NCBI RefSeq assembly: GCF_001591965.1 | Contig: NZ_BCVX01000007.1 | Location: 186,001 to 250,000, forward strand | Source: Lysinibacillus odysseyi 34hs-1 = NBRC 100172 | GTDB taxonomy: Bacteria; Bacillota; Bacilli; Bacillales_A; Planococcaceae | Reading direction: 5' to 3' | Length of the DNA stretch: 64,000 nucleotides | Shown: positions 7,733 to 16,172 of the stretch, piece after piece | How positions within the stretch are numbered: the stretch's first letter is position 1 | How the letters are laid out: the number at the start of each line of letters is the position of its first letter | The notes under the pieces: generated by a model | The model's database searches: none | What the model was told of the DNA's origin: nothing | What the model saw: only the letters and a program-made list of their open reading frames with translations | Made by a program: the position numbers and the translations under genes

Positions 7733-7760
7733 AATTGGATGGGACTTTACCCATCCAATT
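7733..7760. promoter_or_regulatory. Perfect inverted repeat between lysE-like and mocR-like genes
   Basis: AATTGGATGGG (7733-7743) and CCCATCCAATT (7750-7760) are perfect 11-bp arms around ACTTTA. The position, 16 bp before the regulator start in a divergent intergenic region, fits an operator of the MocR protein. A hairpin in the regulator's leader is the alternative. Confidence 0.6.
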
Positions 7761-7776
7761 ATGAAGGAGAAGAATA

Positions 7777-9201
7777 ATGAACTGGCAGCCAAATCGAGCT
7801 TCATCTATTAGTATATCAAAGCAGATTGTCCAGTGGATGACAGATCAAATCCAGCAGGGAGAGTGGACAATCGGCACGAAACTGCCACCACAGCGCAAGC
7901 TTGCCCTATTGCTCGGTGTTAACCGGAGTACACTGCAAGAAGCGATAGATGAATTAAAGGCTGACGGGTTATTAGCTTCAAGAGCAGGTGCCGCCACGTA
8001 TGTAGCGAATGATTCCTGGCATGTCTTAATGAAGCAAAAGGAGCCTGATTGGCAGCAGTATATTGAGTCGAGTATACATAAAGCAAACTATCAAACGATT
8101 CAGCTGATTAATGAGTTTGAGCAAAAAGAATCCATTATCCGTTTAGGAACGGGTGAACTGAGTCCATCATTATTACCGGCAGATGGTATCCAGGAGTCGC
8201 TGCAGCATCTTGCTTTGGACGGAAAAATGATCGGCTACTCTTCCCCTCAAGGGAGCTTTTCGCTTCGGCAGGCAATTTGCCATTATGTAAAAAAGCGCGG
8301 AATCGATACATCACCAGAGAATATATGCATCGTATCAGGAGGGTTGCAGGCACTGCAGCTTATTGCCCTCGGATTATTGAAACCCGGCTCTGTGGTGTTC
8401 CAACATCAATTTTCCTATTTGAATTCCCTTCATTTGTTTCAGTCATTTGGAGTGAATTTATCGAATATCCCTGAAAATACGGAGCCAGAAGAATTAATAA
8501 AGCAGATCAGTCGGAAAAAACAATCGATTCTTTATACGGTCCCTACCCTTCACAACCCTACTGGAGCGACGATGACTTTCGAGGAGAAAGAGCGTCTCTA
8601 TCATGCTTGTGAAACAGCTCAAATCCCATTAATAGAGGATGATGTGTACGCTGATTTAGTCTTTGGGAAAACAACACCTGCGATGAAATCAATGGACAAG
8701 TCAGGTCAAATCATCTATATCGGCAGCGTCTCAAAAACAGTAAGCCCCGGCCTGCGCATCGGCTGGGTGATCGCTTCTACTCCTGTCATTCAAAGGCTGG
8801 CAGATATTAAGATGCAAATTGATTACGGATCGAGCGCAATCTCGCAGCGAATTGTGGACTATTGGCTACGTTCAGGCATGTATGAAAAACATATTGAACA
8901 GTTAAAGCATGAGCTGAAAAGCAGAGCCGCGTTAATGGAAGAATTATTAAAGATGTATTTCTGGCATACTGCCACGTGGGCTCCTTCGCAGGGCGGCTTT
9001 TATAGTTGGCTGAAATTCAATAAGCCGATTGTAACGACCGAGCTGTTTATGAAATTACTGAAGAAAAACGTATTGATCAATCCCGGCTATATCTACTGGC
9101 CAAATGATGCTTATCATATACGTTTATCCTTTTCGTACTGTTCAGAAGCCGATCTAAGAAAAGGGTTAAACATACTTGCTGGGGAAGTAAACGGATTGTA
9201 A
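7777..9201 (+). CDS. MocR/GabR-type PLP-dependent transcriptional regulator
   Basis: A 474-residue fusion. Residues 1-75 form a GntR-type winged helix (SKQIVQWMTDQIQQGEWTIG, then LPPQRKLALLLGVNRSTLQ). A linker follows and then a fold-type I aminotransferase-like domain from about 105. The PLP lysine is Lys320 in GSVSKTVSPGLRIGW; NPTGA and EDDVYADL complete the cofactor pocket. Such proteins bind PLP adducts of amino acids and act as activators or autorepressors. The divergent LysE-type exporter is the likely target, as for YisV/YisU. The start codon has AAGGAGA at good spacing. Confidence 0.9.
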   Translation: MNWQPNRASSISISKQIVQWMTDQIQQGEWTIGTKLPPQRKLALLLGVNRSTLQEAIDELKADGLLASRAGAATYVANDSWHVLMKQKEPDWQQYIESSIHKANYQTIQLINEFEQKESIIRLGTGELSPSLLPADGIQESLQHLALDGKMIGYSSPQGSFSLRQAICHYVKKRGIDTSPENICIVSGGLQALQLIALGLLKPGSVVFQHQFSYLNSLHLFQSFGVNLSNIPENTEPEELIKQISRKKQSILYTVPTLHNPTGATMTFEEKERLYHACETAQIPLIEDDVYADLVFGKTTPAMKSMDKSGQIIYIGSVSKTVSPGLRIGWVIASTPVIQRLADIKMQIDYGSSAISQRIVDYWLRSGMYEKHIEQLKHELKSRAALMEELLKMYFWHTATWAPSQGGFYSWLKFNKPIVTTELFMKLLKKNVLINPGYIYWPNDAYHIRLSFSYCSEADLRKGLNILAGEVNGL

Positions 9202-9266
9202 CAAATAAAGCGGTTTTGCTCTCCTCTATATCCTGCTGTCATTTTCTTCCCTCGCGTAAAGAAAGT

Positions 9267-9401
9267 TTAAGCATATGAATGGAGACCGGCAATCACTAAA
9301 TTGACGAACACTTGGTTAAATACAATAAGGCCAAAGCCAATAATTGATAGCCAGGCTGTTCGTTCTCCTTCCCATCCTTTCGATAAACGAAGGTGCAGTC
9401 T
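9267..9401 (-). pseudogene. Fossil C-terminus of a cytochrome c assembly protein (CcsA/ResC family)
   Basis: Read on the minus strand, 44 codons end in the characteristic C-terminal helix of CcsA/ResC heme-handling proteins. [13 protein letters not shown] is followed by [16 protein letters not shown] and the family-typical terminal GLHSYA, then TAA. Upstream, the expected tryptophan-rich heme-binding segment and the remaining helices are missing, and the sequence is unrelated. This is a small relic of a gene of about 390 codons, not an expressed gene. A different frame here stays open for 62 codons but has no family features. Confidence 0.7.
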
Positions 9402-9631
9402 AACGGACGTACATGTCCTGTTTCTTTTCGGTTAATCAGTTCATTACAACAGGCGATGAACAGCTTAGCAAATGATGCATACATAAAAGGTAATAATTGA
9501 ATATGTCTTTCCTTCTCATTGAGTAAAACTTAATAATAAATTGACGGAGACGCCGAACAGCAATTTTTTAATAGTTTGGGAACGGATTGTATCTTTTAGC
9601 CGCAATAGCTTTTAAAGGAGGTGTTAATTAG

Positions 9632-9904
9632 ATGCTTAGCGAAATAGTACAAACCCTCATTACACTTTGGGGAGGAAAAGATACTTACCCTACGGAAGAA
9701 AAAATTAATCGTAATATAAAGCAGCTAAGGGACGAAGAATGGTTTCAGAAGCTTTTTTCGCAACATAAAGATCTTTTTCTGGAAAACAAGGAAATACGCT
9801 ATGTTATTGGTGCCGTAAATCTTGATAAAGTACTTAGGAGTGAAAAAGATAAACGGAAATTTCAAGAAGTTCTATCGACTTTGATAAATAAAAAGCAAAA
9901 GTAA
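9632..9904 (+). CDS. Hypothetical 90-residue protein
   Basis: A small soluble, charged protein with Lys/Glu-rich predicted helices (TEEKINRNIKQLRDEEWFQK; C-terminal KRKFQEVLSTLINKKQK). No signal peptide or membrane segment. It has a near-perfect ribosome site (AAAGGAGGTG, 9 nt before ATG), so it is probably expressed. I do not recognise the family. It stands alone between the ccsA fossil and a bidirectional terminator. Confidence 0.65.
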   Translation: MLSEIVQTLITLWGGKDTYPTEEKINRNIKQLRDEEWFQKLFSQHKDLFLENKEIRYVIGAVNLDKVLRSEKDKRKFQEVLSTLINKKQK

Positions 9905-9966
9905 AGTAATTGGGTATGTCTGATTGCTTTATGGAATAATCCGAAGCAAAATTTAATCCAATAGTT

Positions 9967-10007
9967 AAAAAGAAAATGCCCCTCATGTGCGAGCGGCATT
10001 TTCTTTG
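9967..10007. terminator. Bidirectional terminator
   Basis: AGAAAATGCC (9971-9980) pairs with GGCATTTTCT (9995-10004), with A and T runs on both sides. It separates the convergent small gene and acyltransferase. Confidence 0.75.
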
Positions 10008-10013
10008 CGTTCT

Positions 10014-11096
10014 TCATTTTTGCGGCAGCTTGCCAAACAGCATCCATGCTCTTGGGAATAAACGATGGACAGCACGTATGAACAAATAACAGCTGATTAA
10101 AACGGTAATATACCGGATTAGCATATAGATGTGATATTGAGCAGTCGTTTCCGGCAGTAAAATTTGCTGCCACACATATAAAAGCCATGGATGGACCAGA
10201 TAAAAGCCGAAGGAATAAATTCGTAAATGCTCTGCCCATTTATTCAGCCGAGCAGAACCATACTGTTCAAGTGAGATACTCACTTTAAACAAAACATAAC
10301 AGGCAGCTAGAAAATAGACAACGGACAGCAGCTTGAACGGAATATACGGTATGTCTTGTATACCAACAATATTACGGTAATAATAAAGAACGGTGTAAAG
10401 TAGGCCAAGTATTGTCGTAAATATAACGGCCAGCAATAGGCGGCGTTTTGTCCATTCCGTTTTCAGCCTGGAATAGTATATCCCTACCCAGCCTCCAAAA
10501 AAGAAACTGGCAATATATACGGTAAACAACGGGAAACCAAAATGAATGCCGTAATGCTTCATTACGGTCTGCATCACCACTTCAATCGCTATCCCTATGA
10601 GCGGCAGGTACTTTTTAAACCAATGGAATTTATGTACTAAGTAAATGAATACGGGCAATAAAAAATAAAGCTGCACTAAAATAAGAATGAAATACAATTG
10701 GTAGAATGAATGTCCGGTGAAAATGCTTTGGACAATCGGACCGATTCCCTCATATGTCCTCAAATCAATATAAAGCGCAAACCATTCATAAAAAATGGAC
10801 CATACAAAAAATGGCGCCAATATATATAAAAAGCGCTTTTTATAAAAGTTTCCCCATGTGTTCCTTGTAAAGGGACGTGAAGCATAATTATAAAATAACA
10901 ACAGTCCACTTAGAAACACGAATACCGCTCCTTCAAAACGGGTGAAACGATTAAGCAATAAGTAGATAAAATAGAGCGGCTCATCGACAGATAACTTCCC
11001 TAAGGCCCCTCCCGTGACATGAATCAGAACAACGAGCAGCATAGCTGTCACACGCATAAACTTCAGTGACTCAATTTTTTCCTTTTGTTTTTCCAA
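10014..11096 (-). CDS. Membrane-bound O-acyltransferase (acyltransferase 3 family)
   Basis: A 360-residue protein with about ten membrane helices, of the OafA/NodX/WecH-type acyltransferase 3 family, which transfers acetyl or succinyl groups to sugars of the envelope. The first helix has the expected LKFMRVTAMLLVVLIHVTG, with the catalytic-type His near residue 26. FVFLSGLLLFYNY and the late FGFYLVHPW (second conserved His) are also family features. The start is probably a TTG at 11096 behind GAGGT; internal ATGs would clip the first helix. No polysaccharide genes are adjacent, so the acceptor cannot be inferred. Confidence 0.85.
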   Translation of the reverse strand: MEKQKEKIESLKFMRVTAMLLVVLIHVTGGALGKLSVDEPLYFIYLLLNRFTRFEGAVFVFLSGLLLFYNYASRPFTRNTWGNFYKKRFLYILAPFFVWSIFYEWFALYIDLRTYEGIGPIVQSIFTGHSFYQLYFILILVQLYFLLPVFIYLVHKFHWFKKYLPLIGIAIEVVMQTVMKHYGIHFGFPLFTVYIASFFFGGWVGIYYSRLKTEWTKRRLLLAVIFTTILGLLYTVLYYYRNIVGIQDIPYIPFKLLSVVYFLAACYVLFKVSISLEQYGSARLNKWAEHLRIYSFGFYLVHPWLLYVWQQILLPETTAQYHIYMLIRYITVLISCYLFIRAVHRLFPRAWMLFGKLPQK

Positions 11097-11810
11097 TTAT
11101 AAATGACCTCAATTTGTAAATAAGACGAATCACAGCTTCGCCAAATAATAGTTCCTTAAAAAGATGCAATAAAAAGGATTTGAATATGCTCTAGCCCTCT
11201 TCTTTTCTATCTGCTGGACATCAATCTAAAATGAACAATTTTAGAAATGCAATAAAACTATCAAGTTTCTAAAATTATAAAGTAAATAGTACCATTTGTC
11301 CCTTCGTTTTGTACAGGGGATTTACATAAAGGTGATAAGTCCTATATCTCTATTACAGTTTATATAAATCATGGTAATAAATTGATCATATCGCTTTGAA
11401 ATGTTTTTGTGCTGACCGACATTCTCGAGGCTGAAACGGCAGCGTAAAGAACTAAATGGGGATGGTTGATATGCAGGCGAAACGTTTAATCCAACTCTAA
11501 ATTACATTAGAATATTATAAAATTATAGTTATATATAGACTGTTTAAAATGCTCCATGCTTAAAAATCTTTTCTTCTTAGGCTCTTTCCTATGAATAAGG
11601 AGGACAGGAAAACGGACGGTCAGATAGTAAAAGTTTGTTACTGACTACCGGGCGAGATGATTCTAATGAAAGTTTTAACTTCATATTCTGAATAGCCGGT
11701 TCTATAGCGTACGAAAAAGTATCCCCCCGTTTCTATTGGAAGATAGTTTACTTTGCAAAATTTCTGACTAAAAAAAGGGCTATTTTTTATTTCTTTAAAG
11801 GAGAGGATCT
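11097..11810. other. 714-base intergenic region
   Basis: It contains the 5' region of the acyltransferase (minus) and the leader of the first GAP-family gene (plus; AAAGGAGAGGA before 11811). Between them lies AT-rich sequence with an imperfect dyad near 11619-11651. I found no credible gene or riboswitch. Confidence 0.4.
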
Positions 11811-12470
11811 ATGAGCACTTTACTCTATATTATTGCAGGTCTGGCTTTCGTTGATATGCTGCTGCCTGCTACTTTAGGGATTACCCTTTACTTGCTGCTT
11901 ACGATGAAAAAGAAGGTCACAAGACATTTATTTGTTTATCTGCTTACCGTCTCGAGCTTGTATTTTGGTGTAGGCTTCCTTTTAATGTTGGGTCTCGGCT
12001 ATATTCTCCGTTTTTTAAGCGATATTTTCCAAGATAATTTGACTAGTTGGGGATTACTGTTAATCGGTGTTGCCCTCTTTATCAGCGGCTTTTATTTGTC
12101 ACGCAGAAGAAAACAGAAAAATAAACGGAAAATGCCTATTTTAAATAATATGTACTCTATGGTAGCCATTGGTTTTACGACTGCATTAGTAGAGGTAAGT
12201 ACCGCTTTTCCCTATTTTGCGGCAATAGGACTCATGACCTCTGCCAAGCTGACATGGCTGGAGTGGCTCCCGATTCTTGTCGCTTATAATTTTTTGATGA
12301 TTGTACCCTCTATATTGCTTTATTTGTTTTTCCGTTTCTTTTCAAATGGCAAGTACAAGCGCTTTGAAAAATGGCGGGCAAAGGTGGAAAGCAATCAGGA
12401 CACCTCCCTTTCCTGGTTCATTAGTATGTTTGGGCTGTTGCTGATTTTCCTTTGTATTGACTTTTTTTGA
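11811..12470 (+). CDS. GAP/Sap-family membrane protein (copy 1)
   Basis: A 219-residue protein with six predicted membrane helices in a two-repeat LysE-superfamily layout, belonging to the GAP (sulfolipid-1-addressing, Sap) family. A loop of basic residues (SRRRKQKNKRK) separates the halves. The second half holds the conserved GFTTALVEVSTAFPYFAAIG. It is clearly paralogous to the protein encoded at 14751-15407 (shared YFAAIGLM, EWLPIL, YNxLMxxP). The substrate is unknown; mycobacterial relatives help export lipids or peptidolipids. AAAGGAGAGGA precedes the ATG. Confidence 0.8.
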   Translation: MSTLLYIIAGLAFVDMLLPATLGITLYLLLTMKKKVTRHLFVYLLTVSSLYFGVGFLLMLGLGYILRFLSDIFQDNLTSWGLLLIGVALFISGFYLSRRRKQKNKRKMPILNNMYSMVAIGFTTALVEVSTAFPYFAAIGLMTSAKLTWLEWLPILVAYNFLMIVPSILLYLFFRFFSNGKYKRFEKWRAKVESNQDTSLSWFISMFGLLLIFLCIDFF

Positions 12471-12621
12471 TTAAAATTCACTTTTAGAAAGAAGCAATAG
12501 ATTAAAATGAGCCCTATTCTTCATTATTCGTTGGACAACTATCAATCATTCGTACTTTAGTTAACGCAGCAGGATAGTATAATAAGGAGAAGTATATGAA
12601 TATGTAGTAGAGGTGAAATAA

Positions 12622-12960
12622 ATGATACATCAAATGGGGTTGTACGGAGAGTATTTCCAATCAATTAAAGAGGGAAAGAAACAAGTTGAAGTACGTTTAA
12701 ATGATGAAAAGAGGAGAAGGATAAAGGCCGAAGATACAATTGAATTCATTAAGGTACCTGAACGGGATGAAATATTGCAGGTAAAAGTAGTAGAACTTAA
12801 AGCGTACGATACATTTTTAGCAATGTACAATGAAATTCCTTTCGATGACTTTGGTTGCGAAGGCTGGACAATGAAAGAAATGGTAGATGGAACATATGAA
12901 ATTTACTCGCCTGAGCAGGAAAAAGAATGGGGAGCATTAGCGATTAGGATTACATATTAA
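12622..12960 (+). CDS. ASCH-domain protein
   Basis: A 112-residue cytoplasmic protein formed by a single ASCH domain, a PUA-like β-barrel proposed to bind RNA and represented by the small amidohydrolase YqfB. The N-terminal signature is YFQSIKEGKKQVEVRLND (the usual G-K-x-x-E-x-R pattern), followed by DTIEF and a conserved aromatic C-terminus. It appears monocistronic, with its own terminator. The precise role in this organism is unknown. Confidence 0.82.
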   Translation: MIHQMGLYGEYFQSIKEGKKQVEVRLNDEKRRRIKAEDTIEFIKVPERDEILQVKVVELKAYDTFLAMYNEIPFDDFGCEGWTMKEMVDGTYEIYSPEQEKEWGALAIRITY

Positions 12961-13033
12961 AGATAAGTTATTTCATTAGGTTAAGGATTTGCATTCTGCG
13001 GTAATCAATAATTATTTTTAAACAAAATGAAAA

Positions 13034-13082
13034 TAAAAACCAGCTATTTAAACAATCTTTGTTTCAAAATAGCTGGTTTTTC
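13034..13082 (+). terminator. Intrinsic terminator after the ASCH gene
   Basis: AACCAGCTATTT (13038-13049) pairs with AAATAGCTGGTT (13067-13078), followed by TTT-T-C-T. Confidence 0.78.
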
Positions 13083-13192
13083 TCTGTGTAAAATCAGCTA
13101 TTTTTCCTTAAATTGACTTTCAGTTATTCCCCCGCAGCCTATCCTTACAAAATAAAATTGATTTCAACATATACTTTACAGCGTGGATTCAA

Positions 13193-13212
13193 TTAGTGTA
13201 AATTTACACTAA
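13193..13212. promoter_or_regulatory. Perfect 20-bp palindrome (operator)
   Basis: TTAGTGTAAATTTACACTAA is an exact 20-bp palindrome ending 26 bp before the start of the next membrane-protein gene. It is a strong candidate for a dimeric repressor site. I cannot assign the regulator. Confidence 0.65.
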
Positions 13213-13238
13213 ACATGTAAAATTTGCGGAGGTATCGA

Positions 13239-13649
13239 ATGACACGTTTTTTCGTATGTTTCTTTTTTTTACTTGCCGTTGCAGCAAACTTTTTGGCAGG
13301 CTTAAAGTATCCCGATATGGAGCCGACTTTATGGGGGCTTATTACTACTGGCATATATCTTGTGTTGTTAGTCTGTTTACAAGGAAAAAGAGTCTTTCTT
13401 GCTGCTGGTGCAGGAAGCCTATTAACCGCTTTTCTGCTTTCGAGTGAATCTTTTATGGTAGATTTTATATTTCTGGATATGCTGAGCTCCGTTCAGTATC
13501 CGCTTTTTATCCTTTTCATTCTGCCGTTATTTGGCCTGCAGCTTATTTTTTCAATGCCGTTAGCAGCATTCGCCTTTTTATGTGCGGGAGTCTATTGGGT
13601 AGTGTATGTCCTTATCCAGCTCCGGATGCGCAACACTAGCCAAGCTTGA
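13239..13649 (+). CDS. Hypothetical four-helix membrane protein
   Basis: 136 residues, almost entirely hydrophobic with about four membrane helices and a short basic C-terminus (QLRMRNTSQA). The ATG at 13239 was chosen because GCGGAGG lies 6-7 nt upstream; a TTG five codons earlier lies within that ribosome site. No family recognised. The perfect palindrome just upstream implies it is tightly regulated. It is followed by another tiny membrane protein gene with its own promoter. Confidence 0.65.
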   Translation: MTRFFVCFFFLLAVAANFLAGLKYPDMEPTLWGLITTGIYLVLLVCLQGKRVFLAAGAGSLLTAFLLSSESFMVDFIFLDMLSSVQYPLFILFILPLFGLQLIFSMPLAAFAFLCAGVYWVVYVLIQLRMRNTSQA

Positions 13650-13705
13650 TCGCTACTCTCTTTTTTTGATTACATTCTTATTTTAAGGAAATTCCCTTTT
13701 AATGC

Positions 13706-13733
13706 TTGAAGCTGACGCAACGTCATTTATTAT
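13706..13733 (+). promoter_or_regulatory. Putative promoter of the 48-residue membrane protein
   Basis: -35 TTGAAG (13706-13711) and -10 TATTAT (13728-13733) are spaced by 16 nt. Confidence 0.45.
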
Positions 13734-13784
13734 ACTTATTGATAGCTGATAGACATCGATGAAATAAATGGAGGTTATCAAAAG

Positions 13785-13931
13785 GTGAAAATGAATGATC
13801 TACTACTCTATGGCTGTGTCATTATCGGAGCAGGTATTGGTTTGCTGACAGGGAACGCCTTTCAATTTGTGTTAATCGGGTTAGGTATAGGCTTTCTTCT
13901 ACAATATTTGGCAGGTAAAAACCATCCTTAA
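13785..13931 (+). CDS. 48-residue membrane microprotein
   Basis: GTG start about 10 nt after GGAGG, 48 codons, TAA at 13929-13931. The product is one long or two short hydrophobic helices rich in glycine (GAGIGLLTGNAFQFVLIGLG, then IGFLLQYLAGKNHP). The glycine pattern suggests a tightly packed helical hairpin in the membrane. It is smaller than most annotation cut-offs. No family recognised. It lies 62 bp before the merR-like gene. Confidence 0.6.
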   Translation: MKMNDLLLYGCVIIGAGIGLLTGNAFQFVLIGLGIGFLLQYLAGKNHP

Positions 13932-13992
13932 TCTGTTTCTTTTGGCTCTTATTTATTTGCTGCAACCATTACTTGATGAAAGGATGACTTCT

Positions 13993-14754
13993 ATGCTTCA
14001 TATTAATAAAGCCGCTGAATTAATGGGTGTCACAGTAAGGACGCTCCGGTATTACGATAAATTCGGGCTTATACAACCCGCTTCTAAAACAGAGGGCGGA
14101 CACCGTCTATATGCTGTGGATGAGTTAAAGCGTCTTCAACAAGTACAATTCTTGAAAAAAGGTGGCTTCTCGCTTAAAGAAATAAAAAGAATATTGGACT
14201 CTCCTGATTGGAACTGGAGAGAAAGCTTAGAAAAACAATTGGCCTCTGTCCTGGAGGAACAGCAGAAACTAGCTGATATGGAAAGTGCCTTACGGGAACT
14301 GATTAATAGTATCTCTTTAGAGGGCAATAACGAGGACCGTGCTATCCAAAATCTTCTGCAGCTCTCAGCCCAGCATCAGGAAATAAGACAGCAATTTCGA
14401 AAGAACGTATTTACGGAGAATGAAATGACCCTTTTAGAGAAAATACCAAATCTGGCCAATAATTCAGCAGATACTCAAGAATGGATCAGCCTCATTGATC
14501 AGCTTAAACGGTGTATGCATGAGGGGGTGCACTCTCCTCATGTACAGATGATTATTCATAAAATGGATGAAAAACGGATGAATATGTTCAAGGAAGAAGA
14601 GGAATTTATCAATAAGCTTTGGAATATCCGAATGTCCCCGGAACAGTCACAAAAAATCGGAATGTATCCGATTGATTTAACAGTCCTGGAATTTATAAAG
14701 GATGCCTACGCTGTGTATGAAGCAAGCCATCAGACGGATGGTGAAAGAGGTTGA
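13993..14754 (+). CDS. MerR-family transcriptional regulator
   Basis: 253 residues. The N-terminal MerR winged helix reads INKAAELMGVTVRTLRYYD, then KTEGGHRLYAVDELKRLQQV, followed by the dimerisation coiled coil (WRESLEKQLASVLEEQQKLA) and a helical C-terminal effector domain without the cysteines of metal-sensing MerRs. It is thus probably of the ligand/drug-sensing (TipAL/BmrR-like) type. The ATG at 13993 was chosen because GAAAGGA lies 8 nt upstream; earlier in-frame ATG/TTG codons overlap that site. Its TGA overlaps the TTG of the GAP-family gene (TTGA), so the two are translationally coupled and the membrane protein is its likely output. Confidence 0.87.
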   Translation: MLHINKAAELMGVTVRTLRYYDKFGLIQPASKTEGGHRLYAVDELKRLQQVQFLKKGGFSLKEIKRILDSPDWNWRESLEKQLASVLEEQQKLADMESALRELINSISLEGNNEDRAIQNLLQLSAQHQEIRQQFRKNVFTENEMTLLEKIPNLANNSADTQEWISLIDQLKRCMHEGVHSPHVQMIIHKMDEKRMNMFKEEEEFINKLWNIRMSPEQSQKIGMYPIDLTVLEFIKDAYAVYEASHQTDGERG

Positions 14755-15407
14755 GCAGTTCATTACTTTATATGATTGGCGGCTTAGCTGTATTAGATAT
14801 GCTGAGCCCTACCGCCCTCGGTGTTACTGTTTATATGCTATTAAATGATACTCGGAAAATTGCCAGTCGTTTATTCGTCTACCTTTTAACGATAGGCAGT
14901 ATTTACTTTGCTTGCGGGCTCGTTTTAATGTTCGGGTTGGAATATGTCCTTAATTTTTTAAAAGATGCCCTCCAAAGTAAATTACTGAACTGGATTATAT
15001 TTCTTATAGGCTTATTTTTACTTATCGGCAGCTTTTATGTCCCGAAACAAAATGGGAAATCACCTGTCATACCAGCTTCCGCCGGTATTTTGACTATGTT
15101 CGGTCTCGGTATAACAACTGCCTTGCTCGAAATGGGCATGGCCATCCCCTATTTTGCAGCGATTGGGCTAATGGTCACTGCTGATTTAGCTGTATGGGAA
15201 TGGCTGCCGATCCTAATCGGCTATAACGTTCTTATGCTAATACCGCCAATTGTTTTATATGTCCTCCACTTGCTCTTTGCCGGCTGGCTGCAAAAACCTT
15301 TAAAAGCATTACGGAATAAATTAAACTCAAGTAAAGATTCCCCGCTTTCATGGGGGATGAGTATTATCGGTGTCGTTCTTATGCTGAATACGTTGGATTA
15401 TTTATAA
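14751..15407 (+). CDS. GAP/Sap-family membrane protein (copy 2)
   Basis: 218 residues, six membrane helices, same family and layout as the protein encoded at 11811-12470, with the conserved GLGITTALLEMGMAIPYFAA in the second half. It begins at a TTG overlapping the stop codon of the MerR regulator. The pairing suggests inducible efflux or lipid-addressing under MerR control. The paralogues are diverged, so the duplication is old or the genes arrived separately. Confidence 0.8.
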   Translation: MSSSLLYMIGGLAVLDMLSPTALGVTVYMLLNDTRKIASRLFVYLLTIGSIYFACGLVLMFGLEYVLNFLKDALQSKLLNWIIFLIGLFLLIGSFYVPKQNGKSPVIPASAGILTMFGLGITTALLEMGMAIPYFAAIGLMVTADLAVWEWLPILIGYNVLMLIPPIVLYVLHLLFAGWLQKPLKALRNKLNSSKDSPLSWGMSIIGVVLMLNTLDYL

Positions 15408-15568
15408 AATACGATTAAGGTATTCAATTACTGATACTGCTTCAGCAGGAATGACTAATCTTCTATTATCCCAAAGTTGTTCCGCGGGTTCTCCTTACTA
15501 TGCTACAATATATTGGTAATTTCGTTTCAGATAGATTGTTTATTATTTTGAAGGGAGAATCGCAGAAA

Positions 15569-16126
15569 ATGAAAACAGCTGCTTTTCCAGTATTAGAAAC
15601 AGAACGATTGCTATTACGTAAAGTCACGCCAGAGGATGCGGCAAGCATGCTGACGTACTTATCAGACCAGAATGTCATGCAGCATATGGGTTTAGAGCCT
15701 TTTCAATCGATTTCTGATGCATTGGATGAGATTGCCTGGTATGAGTCGATTGTTAAAGAGGGAACAGGGATTAGATGGGGTATTACATTAAAGGAAGACG
15801 GACAGGTAATCGGGAGCTGCGGCTTTTTAAACTATGTGTCGAAACATCACCGTATTGAAATCGGTACAGAACTCAGCCGAGACTATTGGCATCAAGGTAT
15901 TGCAAGTGAAGCATTGCAGGCCGTCATCCACTACGGTTTCAACAATTTAGAAATCCAGCGTCTGGAAGCACTGATTGAGCCGGCTAACTATGCCTCCCAG
16001 AAATTATTCGAAAGACAGGGCTTTATGAAAGAAGGCCTGCTTCGAAGCTATGAGTATACATGCGGCAAGTTTGATGATTTATATATGTATTCCCTATTAA
16101 AGCATGAGGTCAGCCTAAAAGAATGA
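15569..16126 (+). CDS. GNAT acetyltransferase, RimJ/RimL type
   Basis: 185 residues with the GNAT fold. The start TERLLLRKVTPEDAASML is typical of RimJ/RimL/YjcK-type N-acetyltransferases. The acetyl-CoA loop is RDYWHQGIASEALQ (family R/Q-x-x-G-x-A), and the ending ANYASQKLFERQGFMKEG is also characteristic. Possible substrates are the N-termini of ribosomal proteins or small amines. The ATG at 15569 with AAGGGAG is preferred over an ATG 23 codons upstream that lacks a site and adds non-homologous residues. Confidence 0.87.
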   Translation: MKTAAFPVLETERLLLRKVTPEDAASMLTYLSDQNVMQHMGLEPFQSISDALDEIAWYESIVKEGTGIRWGITLKEDGQVIGSCGFLNYVSKHHRIEIGTELSRDYWHQGIASEALQAVIHYGFNNLEIQRLEALIEPANYASQKLFERQGFMKEGLLRSYEYTCGKFDDLYMYSLLKHEVSLKE

Positions 16127-16133
16127 AGAATGT

Positions 16134-16172
16134 AAAAGAAGTCCCCGCCAGTAAAGACGAGGGCTTCTTTTT
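16134..16172 (+). terminator. Intrinsic terminator between convergent genes
   Basis: AAGAAGtCCCCG pairs with CGaGGGCTTCTT and ends in a T run that overlaps the stop codon of the convergent lipoprotein gene. Confidence 0.7.

Noticed and set aside
9296-9484. 62-codon minus-strand frame
   Set aside because: The neighbouring frame carries clear CcsA/ResC similarity over most of this stretch, so this frame is a shadow of the fossil.
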